Shown: positions 21,456 to 31,734 of the stretch, piece by piece
How the letters are laid out: every line of letters begins with the position of its first letter
Numbering within the stretch: the first letter of the stretch is position 1
Source: Adiantum capillus-veneris
Taxonomy: Eukaryota > Streptophyta > Polypodiopsida > Polypodiales > Pteridaceae
Reading direction: 5' to 3'
DNA: 64,000 bases
Assembly: GCA_014529385.2 (NCBI GenBank)
Contig: CM043945.1
Coordinates: 139,283,241-139,347,240, forward strand
The notes under the pieces: generated by a model
Seen by the model: the letters and a program-made list of their open reading frames with translations, nothing else
What the model was told of the DNA's origin: nothing
The model's database searches: none
Position numbers and translations under genes: made by a program

Positions 21456-21466
21456 TATAAAAGGGG
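21456..21466 (+). promoter_or_regulatory. TATA box of Gypsy-2 3' LTR
   Basis: TATAAAAGGGG at the position equivalent to 13437. It could start transcripts reading out into 22637 onwards. Confidence 0.6.
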
Positions 21467-22005
21467 ACCTCTTCTTCCTTGGAAGGAACTCAGGCATTCA
21501 AGCCATTGATGAGAGGAATTCTTGAGGGAGTGAGTAGTAATGCCTAATTGTACTTAGCCTCATTAACATAAGCCCAAGCCTACACTTTCTCCTAGAGGAA
21601 AACTAGCCATTCTTGTACGCCATCCTTGGAGGATCAACTCTAATCAAAGAAGGTGTTGTACTTGGCGTATCAATCAACGTTGAATTCTCCCCTCTTCTTC
21701 TCTCTCCCATCAATAATGGTGCCGAAGGGTTTCAAGTAAGATGTGTTCTACATTGATGTTTTCTTGATTTCTTGTTGTTTTCATTTTCATCTCTAATCCA
21801 ACATATATATATGTATCTAATCTCATCTCCTTAACCAAACCTATCTCTCTCATTCTTAGTAATTCATCCTCTCTAGGTTCTCTTTGCTACAGGTACATCT
21901 CTCCCCGCAGTATCCTTATTGCCTACGGGCAAGAATAGGGCTTGGGAGGGAAACTTCTCATCTCTTCACTTCTCTCGTATCTACATTTCTCACATACTAT
22001 CCTAG

Positions 22006-22224
22006 ATGAATAACCCACATGATGATCATTTCTATCGCTTTCACTCTGTACGATCTATTAGAATTAACGTATGGATTAGCCGTAAAATACACTTTCAACA
22101 ACGTATAGTGTTTCTCTTCGGCCCTGAAAGGCTCAATGAAATACTTCTATCACCGGATCCCATCATACTACCTCTCATAGACTATAATTTTTCTTTTGAT
22201 GTAAGCGTAGTTATCTTGCTATGA
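22006..22224 (+). CDS. Small LTR ORF 1, 3' LTR copy
   Basis: Encodes the same 72 residues as 13987-14205. If the 3' LTR promoter is active, this copy would be transcribed with flanking DNA rather than with gag-pol. Function unknown. Confidence 0.35.
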   Translation: MNNPHDDHFYRFHSVRSIRINVWISRKIHFQQRIVFLFGPERLNEILLSPDPIILPLIDYNFSFDVSVVILL

Positions 22225-22433
22225 ACCAAGAGGATTTGTACACACAATTAATCCCAATCACTAGGCAAAATATATATATTATGGTAAGCACAAAACTACA
22301 ATTCCAAAGAACAATTCGTAGCCTATTTGGTCAGCCAAGATTGAATGCCATTAACTCATCCATTAACCCTTTCATATTACCCATGATACGATATGACCAT
22401 AGCCTTGATGTTTTCATCTTCGTATTGTTTTGA
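22221..22433 (+). CDS. Small LTR ORF 2, 3' LTR copy
   Basis: Encodes the same 70 residues as 14202-14414 and overlaps its partner by the same ATGA. Function unknown. Confidence 0.35.
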   Translation: MNQEDLYTQLIPITRQNIYIMVSTKLQFQRTIRSLFGQPRLNAINSSINPFILPMIRYDHSLDVFIFVLF

Positions 22434-22641
22434 CATTCTCTTTTGCGTTCTTTCTTTGTGTGTGTGTGAGTGCAAGAGAGAAAGAGTGAGTCTTCTTTGA
22501 TTGCACTTCTTTCCAAACCCTAGTCTTCATGGCATCCATGGTTTAACTCCTTCATATAGTTTTTGTTGAGTTCTCTCACAAACTCTCACAGCCATAAGCC
22601 CGGTGCTTTCCTGGCAAGACCGCAAATTTCTCGACAACGCA

Positions 22642-22644
<3 letters not shown>

Positions 22645-22672
<28 letters not shown>
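22645..22672. repeat. (AG)n microsatellite
   Basis: About 14 AG units just after the Gypsy-2 3' flank. Gypsy-2 landed between this tract and the AG-rich tract at 12475-12500. Confidence 0.95.
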
Positions 22673-23861
22673 TAACAAACATTGACAATTTTGGAAAATG
22701 TGTACTAGACAATTTCATAACCGCTCAAGATTTTAAAAAAACCTCCACTACCCTTACCCTTTTTACTTGGAATCAAGAGGTAGCTGCCAATGTGCTACCT
22801 GTGTCCCTAACATAGGTAGTAAGTCTACTTATTCATGCATACACCCGGTAGTGTCCTAACTCGATATTTGTTGGGTTGGGATCGATGACACAAGTCCTCC
22901 CTCAAATTCTCACAACTATGATCCTCAAAAAACATCACTCAGTCACCTGTACTGGTGCCTCTATTGAGACTTTATGAAGATGAACCTCTCCCTGAACCTC
23001 TAAAAACATGCAATATCCTAACTCTAAGAAAGCCCTAGCTACAATGAGGACCTCCAATCATGTGAAATTCCCCATGCAACTAGGAGTTGTTGTCTCAAGA
23101 GGGGTATGCCACTCAGTAGGTGTAGCCTCTGTAGTAGTATCTTGGCACATTCTCTGCACCACCCTCATGCCATGTAGTTAAATGCTCTAAATCTCCTTGA
23201 AAAAAACCTGACTAGTGTAGTAGGCCAGTCCCCAAAGCTACATGCCAGATCCTTTGCCATGGGCCCTTAAGAAACATGAGGCATGCTACCAACCAAGTGG
23301 CCTCTCTATGTGCACCATGCAGTTCCAAACAAGAGACTACCTCAAGCACTCTTCAACGCATGTGGGTCGGTGCTTCTCAAGGCCACTCCGCAAACTACTC
23401 CCAAGATCTACGCAGGCTTGCAGTAAAGCGATCCTCCCAACTACTGCTCGGGATAACTTTGTGCATGTCTGTGAAGATCCACCTAGTGGAAGGGATCCAT
23501 GGACCGCTTGTATGTAGGACTCAGGCACAAATCTAGTGTACCAATTACTGTTTTTAAGGCTCCTCCCCTAGAATAATTCCTCTAAGCACAAGCTTCCCAA
23601 GGAGGGCTATTCTCTACCATGTTGGGTTGATAATTCCCAATAATCCTTATTAAGAACAAGACAAAGTGATGACCTATTGGGACACTTTGGCCCGGCCGAT
23701 TGGGTGTCATTCCTTAACCGCAAAAAATTTTTGGTCACCCTCTCAAGTTGGCTAATGGAGGAGCTTGAGAGGATCTAGCAAAATTTTATGTAGCACATAG
23801 TAGCCAAAAGCACCTTGTTAGCAACTACAACCCTACTAGCCAAAGAGAGCCGTGTTGAGCT

Positions 23862-24059
23862 CTAGTGAAGAAATTTCATCTTAATGGAGAGGAGGAGAGA
23901 AGAAAGTTGTTGTTTTGGATATATATCCAAACGATCTTGATACCCTAAGTAGCGTATGGGTGTCCTTGGGGGGGATCCACCTAACGCACTCTCGAGGTGA
24001 ACAATCGGGCATGGCAGCACATCAACGTGGAAAGCCACTGGCTTCCTCCAGTTGATCAA
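23862..24059 (-). pseudogene. LINE post-RT region fragment
   Basis: INWRKPVAFHVDVLPC ... TPIRYLGYQDRLDI ... LLLSIKMKFLH matches the conserved segment after the palm in plant L1 ORF2 proteins (normally I.W.KS ... RYLG.Q...LLLSIRRKL.W). It lies 180 bp downstream of the RT fragment on the same strand, as expected for one element. Confidence 0.65.
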
Positions 24060-24238
24060 TGCTCTTGATACACAACAAAAAACTTCAAGATCCTAGTAAC
24101 ACCTATGCAAATTGGCCTCTTCTCCTTCCAAGTACATGCTTGAGTCATTAGCAAACTTACTGTCCCAACAACTCTTCACCCCTAATATGCATCTCTAATC
24201 CACATAGACCAACCTCTTGAGAAGTCAAAATCTACTCA

Positions 24239-24840
24239 TCACATCAATATAGAAGAGAAAAAGAAAGGGGGCAAGCAGGCATGCCTATCTAACAGAACAT
24301 GTGAGCATGAAGCATTCCACTCTTCCCCTTCCAAGAGCACCTCACTGTGCACACACCTATAGAGAGTTGACACTCCTTTGATCCATGTATCTAAAAACCC
24401 CATCTGGTGCAAATTACCTTCTAGGAAGTCCCTGTCAACTCTATAGTAAGCCTTCTCAAAATCAAGGAGTATCACAAGATCCTCTCCTTAGAGACGTGCA
24501 AGGGCAGATGCCTCCCAAAAGGTAAAAATGTTGTCAAGGATGTCGTGCTTCTTGACAAAACCTGTTTGAGTCTCATGTATAATGCTCTCAATTAGTGGCT
24601 AAATTCTCAACCTCAGAGCCTCTGCTAAGATTTTGCAGGCTGAGTTGATAATGGTGATGGTCCGCCAATACCAAATCTCATCCAAGGAGACTCCCTCCTT
24701 GGGCATAAGGTATATCAAGCCCCCACTCATGCTATTAGGTATTTCTTCAATTTATAGAATAGCAAGTAAAAGCTATCACAACAAAGAATCTCCCAATACT
24801 CCGAGAAGAAGCTAGGAGTGAAACCATCCTCCCTTGGCCA
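24239..24840 (-). pseudogene. LINE reverse transcriptase fragment
   Basis: In the minus frame, IPNSMSGGLIYLMPKEG, then a block reading ACKILAEALRLRI, TQTGFVKKHDILDNIFTF and VILLDFEKAYYRVDRDFLE, is the fingers/palm of an L1-type reverse transcriptase. DFEKAYYRVD is the motif with the first catalytic Asp (usually DFEKAYDRVD). Several stops interrupt it, and the catalytic Y/FADD motif is not recognisable in the following sequence. Non-functional. Confidence 0.8.
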
Positions 24841-26532
24841 GCTACACGAGGAAAATTCCCTGAGAGCCTCATGGAAATCCTCCAACTTGAGAGGCATCTC
24901 TAGTCTCTAAGGCATCTCCTCTATAACTAGGCAAGGCAATTGTGTCCAAATATGCTCCGTGAATGCATCTCAATGGCCTGATTTTGTCTCACTTGAAAGA
25001 AACTTATGGTAAAACTCAATAGCAAATGCATGCATATCCTTGAGCTCAATAGAAATTGATTCATTAGACCTCTTCCAATTGACAAATATTGGTGACTACA
25101 TGGCACGGAACCCTAGTCTCAAAGAGCTCACTAGCAACTCTATCTCCCACATGGGTCCACTGAGATGCCTAACAATGAAAGACAAACACATGGGGCCAAT
25201 CCTCAATGGTGATCAAGCGTGCCACATCTATTCCTCCATCTAGGGACTACCAAGGTGGTACTCTTTCATCTGGTGTACGGAAGAAATTCCCCGTTAGAGT
25301 CACTTCTCCTCCTCCTTACTGGGAGCTAAGCAAGTTGTAGACTCTTGGAGAAGGGACTAAGCTCTGCAAGATAACGGCCACTCTACTAGCAGGAGTTCCC
25401 TAGATTCTCACACCCTTTATCCAAAGTGCTGGGGACATCCATTAGTAAACATGTAAGATAGCATGTGCAACCAAAATAAGGGATTTATAATTATGTAGAT
25501 TTATAGAAAAATGTACTTACATAGAGGGTTTTTTAAGTGATAAAGTGAAAAATTTCATACATTAGGGCTAGTTTTTTTACAAAAATGCATTCATAAGGGG
25601 TACATATAATACTGGAAATATACAAAGTAAGGGATTATTCGAATACCTCTTGTTTGCACGTGCTATATGCAATTTTCACATAGTGGAATCCCCGAGCCAA
25701 AGCGCCCTCTCCCACTCTTTGAGCTCTATATGTGGTAGAATCCTCTCCAGGATGTGCGGCCTAGCACTCTTTCTCCTCTATCTATCCGCCACACTAAGAA
25801 TCATTAGTGCATGATTGAGAAAGGTCGATCCTTACCAAAATGGTTACAGATTCTCCCAAGTCATAGATGTGGTCACTAGCATAGAAGAGATCTATCCAAG
25901 AAAGATTCACGCTCAGTACTCTCCAGTCAAATTGGGAGAAAGAGAAATCCAGGACCAAGGAGAGCATACAATCCATAAACTCTATCTAGGAATCCTCATG
26001 TACAAATACATAGCAAGGAGCACTCTAAGTGTCTGCAAATAAGTATACCACACCATGTCTAGATCTAGAAGAATCAGATAATGTCACATTGAGCTTGGCT
26101 AGAGAGCAAAGTGTCTAAATCAAGTCTATCACTCCTAGATCCCCTTTGTGGTGTGAAAAATCTAGCACCTAGACTTGGAGCCAATATATAATTGTATGCC
26201 TAGTCCACTCTTTATGATCTCTACCGCACAACACAAGGAAGAATCCAACCATTGTTTCTAAAGCCTTGGTACCTTGGGAAACTAGAAAGAGACTGTGTAC
26301 TTTGAAACAGGCTGCCTCAAGGTCAAGAGATGGCTCACCAAGAAATTGAGTAAAGTAGTAGTTGCGAAAGCCCCACCATTTATGAATGTCAACACTCGTC
26401 AATCCTCAAGGGACCGATGCAAAAGGAGAGGTATGCATGAGTAGTGGTGTCCTCAAGTAGGGTTGTACCTTCTAAGCCAAGTGGCTAGTAGCAAAAGAAT
26501 TTCCAAGATGATGCCAAGCTAGTGGGCGGTAA

Positions 26533-26577
26533 TGGGGGGCGGAGGAGGGGGAGGGGGAGGTGGGGGTGGAGCAGAGG
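26533..26577 (+). other. G-rich tract with quadruplex potential
   Basis: Seven or more runs of three to six G are separated by one or two bases (GGGGGGCGGAGGAGGGGGAGG and onwards). The minus strand encodes a proline-rich stretch. No promoter role can be assigned. Confidence 0.6.
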
Positions 26578-26637
26578 AGTTGGTAGGCGGGGGTGAAAGC
26601 AAAGGAGGAGTCATGGTGGGTGACAATGAGGTTGAGG

Positions 26638-26807
26638 TGTTGGGTATGCAAGCCCACTATGTCAAGTGTCAAATCCATGGGAACACTACCTATAGCATGC
26701 AGGCAGGTTCAGTTGGAGTTTAAGTTTTACATGGCACCCTTTTCTTTGGCTATATACGTTGTAAGGTTTACAAACAATATACAAAAATCATAGCGTTCTG
26801 AGTATCG

Positions 26808-26852
<45 letters not shown>

Positions 26853-26917
26853 CTGCTACACCTGCACCACACCATGGTAGTTCCACAGATTCACGCCCCT
26901 TAGGCCACAACTCAACA
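26638..26917 (+). repeat. TRIM-like element 5' LTR
   Basis: 280 bp, longer than the 3' copy because of a (TC) tract at 26810-26849 that is nearly absent from the other LTR. Confidence 0.93.
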
Positions 26918-26919
26918 TC

Positions 26920-26931
26920 TGGTATCAGAGC
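26920..26931 (+). other. Primer-binding site (initiator-Met tRNA)
   Basis: TGGTATCAGAGC starts two bases after the LTR and is the standard complement of plant initiator-Met tRNA 3' end. Confidence 0.92.
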
Positions 26932-28083
26932 TTTGGGAGTATCGTGCTTTGAGGGCCTGTGTTCAAAAGGCTCTATGTGGGAGCAGCCATCTGTAGAAGA
27001 AACCAGACGTTCATTGACCTGCTTAGTATTCATCAAAGTAGACCTCAATATCTTCCTCTTGGAATCTGGTGATGTTTTGACGCTGCATCATCTTCCCAAT
27101 CTGCTTCTACTACTTGCTCTGAAGCTGTTCAGCTCGGTCGTCTACGCGCTGCAACCATTACAAAGTGTTTTTTTGTGTTTTTAAGTTTCACATTGTCTTT
27201 GAACCGGTCGCCTTTGTTGAGCCTTTAGGCTTCAGGCAAGTGTGCATTCCCACCCTAGCAATTATATGCTTAGACCTTCTATGGTATTCGGTGCTCGCTG
27301 CTCGTTAATGGCAGATTGAGGATATCAGATTTGCAGCATATCAACAAGGGTGCTTGCCACACCTATTTCTACGAGATGAGCATCATACAAAAGGTTCTAA
27401 AATGGTTGTTGATAAATCTCCAAACAAGGAGTCTCTTGATGATCATAAGGATGCTAATGCTAAATTTTCTCTACGGGTCGACAACTCAGTTTTGGGTATT
27501 GATGGCGAAGAAAAGTATAAGGGCAATTTCAAAACATAAAAGCTATAGAAGCACCATCAAACCTTTCCAATTGTTTGCTTCAAGCACTTAGTACATTAAC
27601 AAATGCTACACATAAAGATTTCCTTCAAGTTTGCAGTACAATTTTTTCACAAATCATTTTACCAATTTAGAGTTATAGTCTTGTTTTTTGTCAACAAAAT
27701 CTGTCAAAAGCCTTGTTTTTAGCTTATTGAATGTCACTTACAGCCATGTCCAAATTTTGTATGGGTCATAGACACTGCCACATATGAGTTGTGAGACCTC
27801 CCAAATTATCAGTTTTTTGTCACAAGACCCATTTTTGTCCCACTTCTCGTGAGGTTACTGGGTACACCTTAAACCCAAGGTTTGTCGGTGAACCAAAAAC
27901 TCCATTTTTGGTAGCTATGTTTTTTGGCCTACACCCTATCTATTCGAGGGGGGGGTTCTACTATCATAGCACCAGGTTATGGATACACCAAAAATCCTTG
28001 GTTGTGAGAGAACCTAAAACTCACGTTTGACGAGTACACCAAAAACTCGAGGTATCATGAGAGCGTCTGTCTAGTTCGGGCTT

Positions 28084-28094
28084 GAGGGGGGGAT
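28084..28094 (+). other. Polypurine tract of TRIM-like element
   Basis: GAGGGGGGGAT directly precedes the 3' LTR start TGTTGGG. Confidence 0.85.
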
Positions 28095-28351
28095 TGTTGG
28101 GTATGCAAGCCCACTATGTCAAGTGTCAAATCTCTGGGAACACTGCCTATAGCATGCAGGCAGGTCCAGTTGGAGTTTAAGTTTTGCATGGGCAGCCTTT
28201 TTTTTGGCTATATACATTGTAAAGTTTACAAACAATATACAAAAAGAATAGAGTTCTAAGTATTGATTCTCCATCTCCCTCTCGTTCTGCTGCACCTACA
28301 CCACGCCATGGTAGTTCCACGGCTTCACCCCCCTTAGGCCACAACTCAACA
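28095..28351 (+). repeat. TRIM-like element 3' LTR
   Basis: 257 bp, followed by TGAGG. Its 3' part from 28191 is included in a later tandem duplication. Confidence 0.93.
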
Positions 28352-28680
28352 TGAGGTGGACTAGGGTATCTTGTTGTAATGGGTCAAACTGGTTTCCTAT
28401 AAGAAACTTAGAATATCATAGATCATCTGCCAGGGGGCAGCCTTTTTTTTGGCTATATACATTGTAAGGTTTACAAACAATATACAAAAAGAATAGAGTT
28501 CTTAGTATTGATTCTCCATCTCTCTCTCTCGTTCTGCTGCACCTACACCACGCCATGGTAGTTCCACGGCTTTACCCCCCTTAGGCCACAACTCAACATG
28601 AGGTGGACTAGGGTATCTTGTTGTAATGGGTCAAAATGGTTTCCTATAAGAAACTTGGAATATCATAGATCATCTGCCAG
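28191..28680 (+). repeat. 245-bp tandem duplication of LTR end plus flank
   Basis: 28191-28435 is repeated at 28436-28680 with a few substitutions. The unit holds the last 161 bp of the 3' LTR, the TGAGG flank and about 80 bp of neighbouring DNA. It therefore arose after the insertion. A short CAGGGGG/GGGCAGCC-like match lies at the junction. Confidence 0.93.
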
Positions 28681-29309
28681 GGGGGAGTTTGGCAAGTCCT
28701 AGTTGGCAACAATCGTTTGATCATGACTACGAGCTTGTTTCTAGCCATCAGCTATGTCGTCAATAGTTTTGAAAAGGTGCCAACATTGTGTGTGCCTTGG
28801 GTACCTCTCTACTATGACTAATCATCTTTAGGAGGCTAAGCGTGCGACAGAGGATGAGATCTCCTACGAGGACGGGACTTTGTGAGACACCATCTCTCTA
28901 CGAATGAAGCTTTGGTTTGGGAGTCCCAAATGCTTCAAGTTCTGGTAAATCCAATGGCCACTCACCAATGAGTCACCATAGGTAGAGGGAGTACTTTTGA
29001 GAGAGTGTGGGCGACTTGAACCAGAACGCGTACTTTTGGTACACCTCTCAACTCGGCAATGATTAAAGCTACCATGCATGAAGTCCCCAAGATTGTCCTA
29101 ATCTTAGAACCAATCCAAGAAAAAAGCGAGAGGTAGTCTCTCCTTAGGCTAGGTAATCACACAAAAAAGGGAAGGTATGATTCCTCAGCAAGAACATTTG
29201 AAGCTAGATCAAACCATGGTGCCACTGTCAAAATTGAGCCCTAACCACTTATTGCAATGACCTTGGCAGCCATCTTGCGAGTCTCAAACTCAATGAGGTA
29301 GTATCCCCA
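28681..29309. other. Unassigned spacer
   Basis: No terminal repeats or long frames. A minus-strand frame at 28864-29079 has no recognisable motif. It may be the 5' continuation of the minus-strand LINE across the TRIM-like insertion, but I cannot show that. Confidence 0.4.
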
Positions 29310-29650
29310 CCAAAGAAGCTATTTGTCAGTGATATTTCCGACCTCTGCAAGGAGAGGGGCCTTTCCCACCTATGGAAGGAGATGAGTGTGAAGGAGGTCG
29401 TGCACCTTGCCTCTCCTGGGATTGCTAACAATAATCTTGTAGATGATAAAGGTTGCATGAAGTTCCTCCACCTCTATTGCAAGGCTCGCTTGGTGTGGTA
29501 GTCACAACAAGTCATAATACATTGCCTTTCTAAGGAAGATTCATTCACTTGGGAGTATATTAAGACATCTTTTAGAAATTTTGATGCGTCTCACCTCCCA
29601 AACCATGTTTTTATGTCTTTCATCCATCCCGTGCTCAAGATCTTACTTTT
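29310..29650 (+). pseudogene. Unidentified coding remnant, about 113 codons with one stop
   Basis: A single frame runs from 29310 to about 29650 with only one stop (29499-29501). It reads PKKLFVSDISDLCKERGLSH, HLWKEMSVKEVVHLAS, CMKFLHLYCKARLVW, then after the stop SKEDSFTWEYIKTSFRNFD and SHLPNHVFMSF. The composition is protein-like. I do not recognise a family. It is cut at its 3' end by the 29657 insertion and may be an old gene or transposon piece. Confidence 0.35.
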
Positions 29651-29656
29651 TTGTGT

Positions 29657-31653
29657 TGTCAGAGTGCACGGTTCTCCAGGGTTGACCGAGAAATTACCGG
29701 GCCTTTGGCTGTAGACAGGCACTTAGCAGGCGTTAAAATTCGGATAATAGAGTGCAGATAGATGTATTCAATAGGTTAATACACATAATACTGAAGATTC
29801 AAAAGATTAGAGAGAGAAGACTGCAAATAAGAACAATAAGTATTTATATGATGAAGAAACAAAGCTTCCAAACTGAAGAGCTGTGGTATAACAGATACAC
29901 AGTAAGAATTCTAGCTGCACTTTTACAATCCAGTTGCATACGCCCGCTTGGTATGCCTTTTGAACTACAATCCTCACCTCAAAATTCTTCCCCAAGCTGC
30001 CCCACCATCCTGTTTCCTCGTACTCTGGCTTCTCCAAATGCTCTCAATCAGAAGGACTCCCTTCTGCTCCAGTAAGTTTCCCCCCCAAAAGGTCTCTCCA
30101 AAGTGCTTGACGATTTTACCCCTTAAAAAAAACCAACCGAACCTAGAAGAACCCAACCCTTGCTTAGTGAAAAATACCCCTTTTATAGAGGTCTAAGTCT
30201 CCAAAAAAGGAAAAAAACGGAGCTCACTTTCCCGTGCACTTCTCTTTGAGCTCCTTTTGGAATTAGCTTTGCATTGCATGCACTTGTCTCATAGTCCACT
30301 TTTGGTAACTCTTTGCATGGTGGGCACATGGCTTTGTCCACTGGACTCGGTCGCCCACTTCCTCCTTGCACTCTCCTTTTGGCCGGCCTTGCTCCTTTGC
30401 TTTGCCCTTGCCTCTAGCTTGTCCAGTCCACTTTACCCTCTCTCTCGTTCTCTTGCTCCACTGCTTGCGGCGGGACCCTTCCCCTATCCGGCATTAGCGA
30501 CATCGCTATTGGGGCGGGGGGTGTCTCCCTTCAAAAGAGTTTGTTTGTTTGAACGTGCGAGACCGACCCCCAGTGGGAAGCCACATCAGCAATCTTAGAA
30601 CGCCGCTGGTGGTCTCTAATTTCTGCCACAATGCCACTGGGTGGCCAAAACCGCCTAATGCACCACCAAGCGCACTCGCACAAAGCGATGGCCGCTGACA
30701 CGCAACGCCACACACAGCACTGCCGAGCGGCCGCCATAGCCTTGCTTAAGGGAGACCTTCCTCACGCCTTCACATGCCTAATGGGGCTCATGATCTGGGT
30801 CATATACCCTGGCAGCTGGTTCCAAGACCTCGCACGTGGGTTTTCTTTGCGCCACGTGGCAGCCTGAAGCCCCTTGAGCCTCTAAGGCATTTGAAAAATT
30901 TGAAAAGCACCTCCATAAAAATCCCAACTTCCAGCCTCTTTGAACCTGTAGCACTTCCCTGCTCACATGATCAATGAGGAGTCTTTTGAGCTTAGTGGGT
31001 AGAACTCCTTGCCGGCTCCGAACCATGTGGACCTCGTCACACTTTGTCCTTAATGTGCCTTTCAACAATGCGTGCAAAAATCCAAAAAAATCATGTGACA
31101 CCTCCCTTTCATTGTCAACTGCCAACTTTGACTTCCAATAACTCCCCATTCCGAGATCCGATTGGGATTTTGTCAATTCCTTCTATCTCCACATGAGGCC
31201 TACTATCATCGAGAACCTTGGCGAGGCCAAAAAGATTCCGGATGGCACATCCTCCAATGCAGTCAGGTGGGCACAAACCCGATCCTCGTCAAAACTTTGA
31301 CTGTTAATAACTTGACATCCGGGACTGATATTGTCGATGTGAAAAGACCAGTAGGCTCCACAAATCAAGCACTACGCATGTATCACTTCAAATCACTTTT
31401 GACCATCTGTCCCTATTTGCCCTATCCTCAAATCTGCAACCACTTCTAGCGTTAAACTCTCATTCAATCTTCACCTATCAGCCCAATTGCGTCACTTTGA
31501 GGCACTTTTGATCTACAAAACCCATATAATGCATACATTCCAATCATCTCCTGATATCATGGCAGAATCTGGCCCAAATGAGCAGTCTGGCAAAAACCTT
31601 GAAAATGGAGGCAGTCCTCGTCTTTCACCCCGTGCCCGCAAAGCGGCACGACA
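29657..31653 (-). repeat. 3' LTR of the LARD-like element
   Basis: Direct repeat of 33687-35594 with substitutions and indels. The frames inside it are not conserved between the two LTR copies and are unlikely to be coding. Confidence 0.88.
30177..30187 (-). promoter_or_regulatory. TATA box, 3' LTR of the LARD-like element
   Basis: TATAAAAGGGG on the minus strand, the same 11-mer as in the Gypsy-2 LTRs. Confidence 0.6.
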
Positions 31654-31670
31654 TCCACCCCCTCTAAACC
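31654..31670 (-). other. Polypurine tract of the LARD-like element
   Basis: GGTTTAGAGGGGGTGGA on the minus strand directly precedes TGTCGTG, as in Gypsy-2 at 20614-20630. Confidence 0.9.
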
Positions 31671-31734
31671 TGCCCATCCTCCGGTATGTGCCAATCTTTG
31701 TTTAACTTGGAAGCAAAAACTTGTAAACACATAA

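Larger units (their letters stand above)
12612..22636 (+). mobile_element. Gypsy-2: recent Ty3/gypsy LTR retrotransposon with damaged genes
   Basis: A complete structure: 2006-bp LTRs starting TGTCGTG and ending CGACA, flanked by ACGC on both sides (12608-12611 and 22637-22640), with a primer site and a polypurine tract. Gene order is gag, protease, reverse transcriptase, RNase H, integrase. I see only three LTR differences (near 12625/20644, 14583/22602 and 14607/22626), which indicates recent insertion. Coding integrity does not match: there is a frameshift near 16170, a stop near 16268, a second frameshift near 17040 and a lost integrase catalytic residue. It shares terminal signals with the 29657-35594 element. 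Confidence 0.95.
20631..22636 (+). repeat. Gypsy-2 3' LTR
   Basis: Same length (2006 bp) as the 5' LTR, with three substitutions by eye. The downstream flank ACGC matches the upstream flank. Confidence 0.96.
22950..26637 (-). mobile_element. Decayed L1-type LINE, minus strand
   Basis: Minus-strand translations in broken frames follow L1 ORF2 order. Possible endonuclease remains (DLFYASDHIYDLGESVTIL) lie at about 25794-25976. Pre-RT sequence (HVGDRVASELFETRV) is near 25140. Reverse transcriptase lies at 24239-24840, post-RT sequence (INWRKPVAFHVDVLPC) at 23862-24059 and C-terminal sequence (LRSGLEKHRPTCVEE) at about 23340-23430. Neither end is fixed: no poly(T) or target duplication was found. 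Part of 26050-26637 may be its ORF1 or unrelated. Confidence 0.65.
26638..28351 (+). mobile_element. Small non-autonomous LTR retrotransposon (TRIM-like)
   Basis: LTRs of 280 and 257 bp start TGTTGGGTATG and end CTCAACA. The target duplication TGAGG is perfect (26633-26637 and 28352-28356). An initiator-Met tRNA primer site and a polypurine tract sit where expected. The 1.18-kb internal region has no frame resembling gag or pol; the longest frames are about 90 codons without recognisable motifs. Mobilisation would depend on a Copia-type element, since the Copia elements here use the same primer site. The internal region is longer than in typical TRIMs. Confidence 0.93.
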
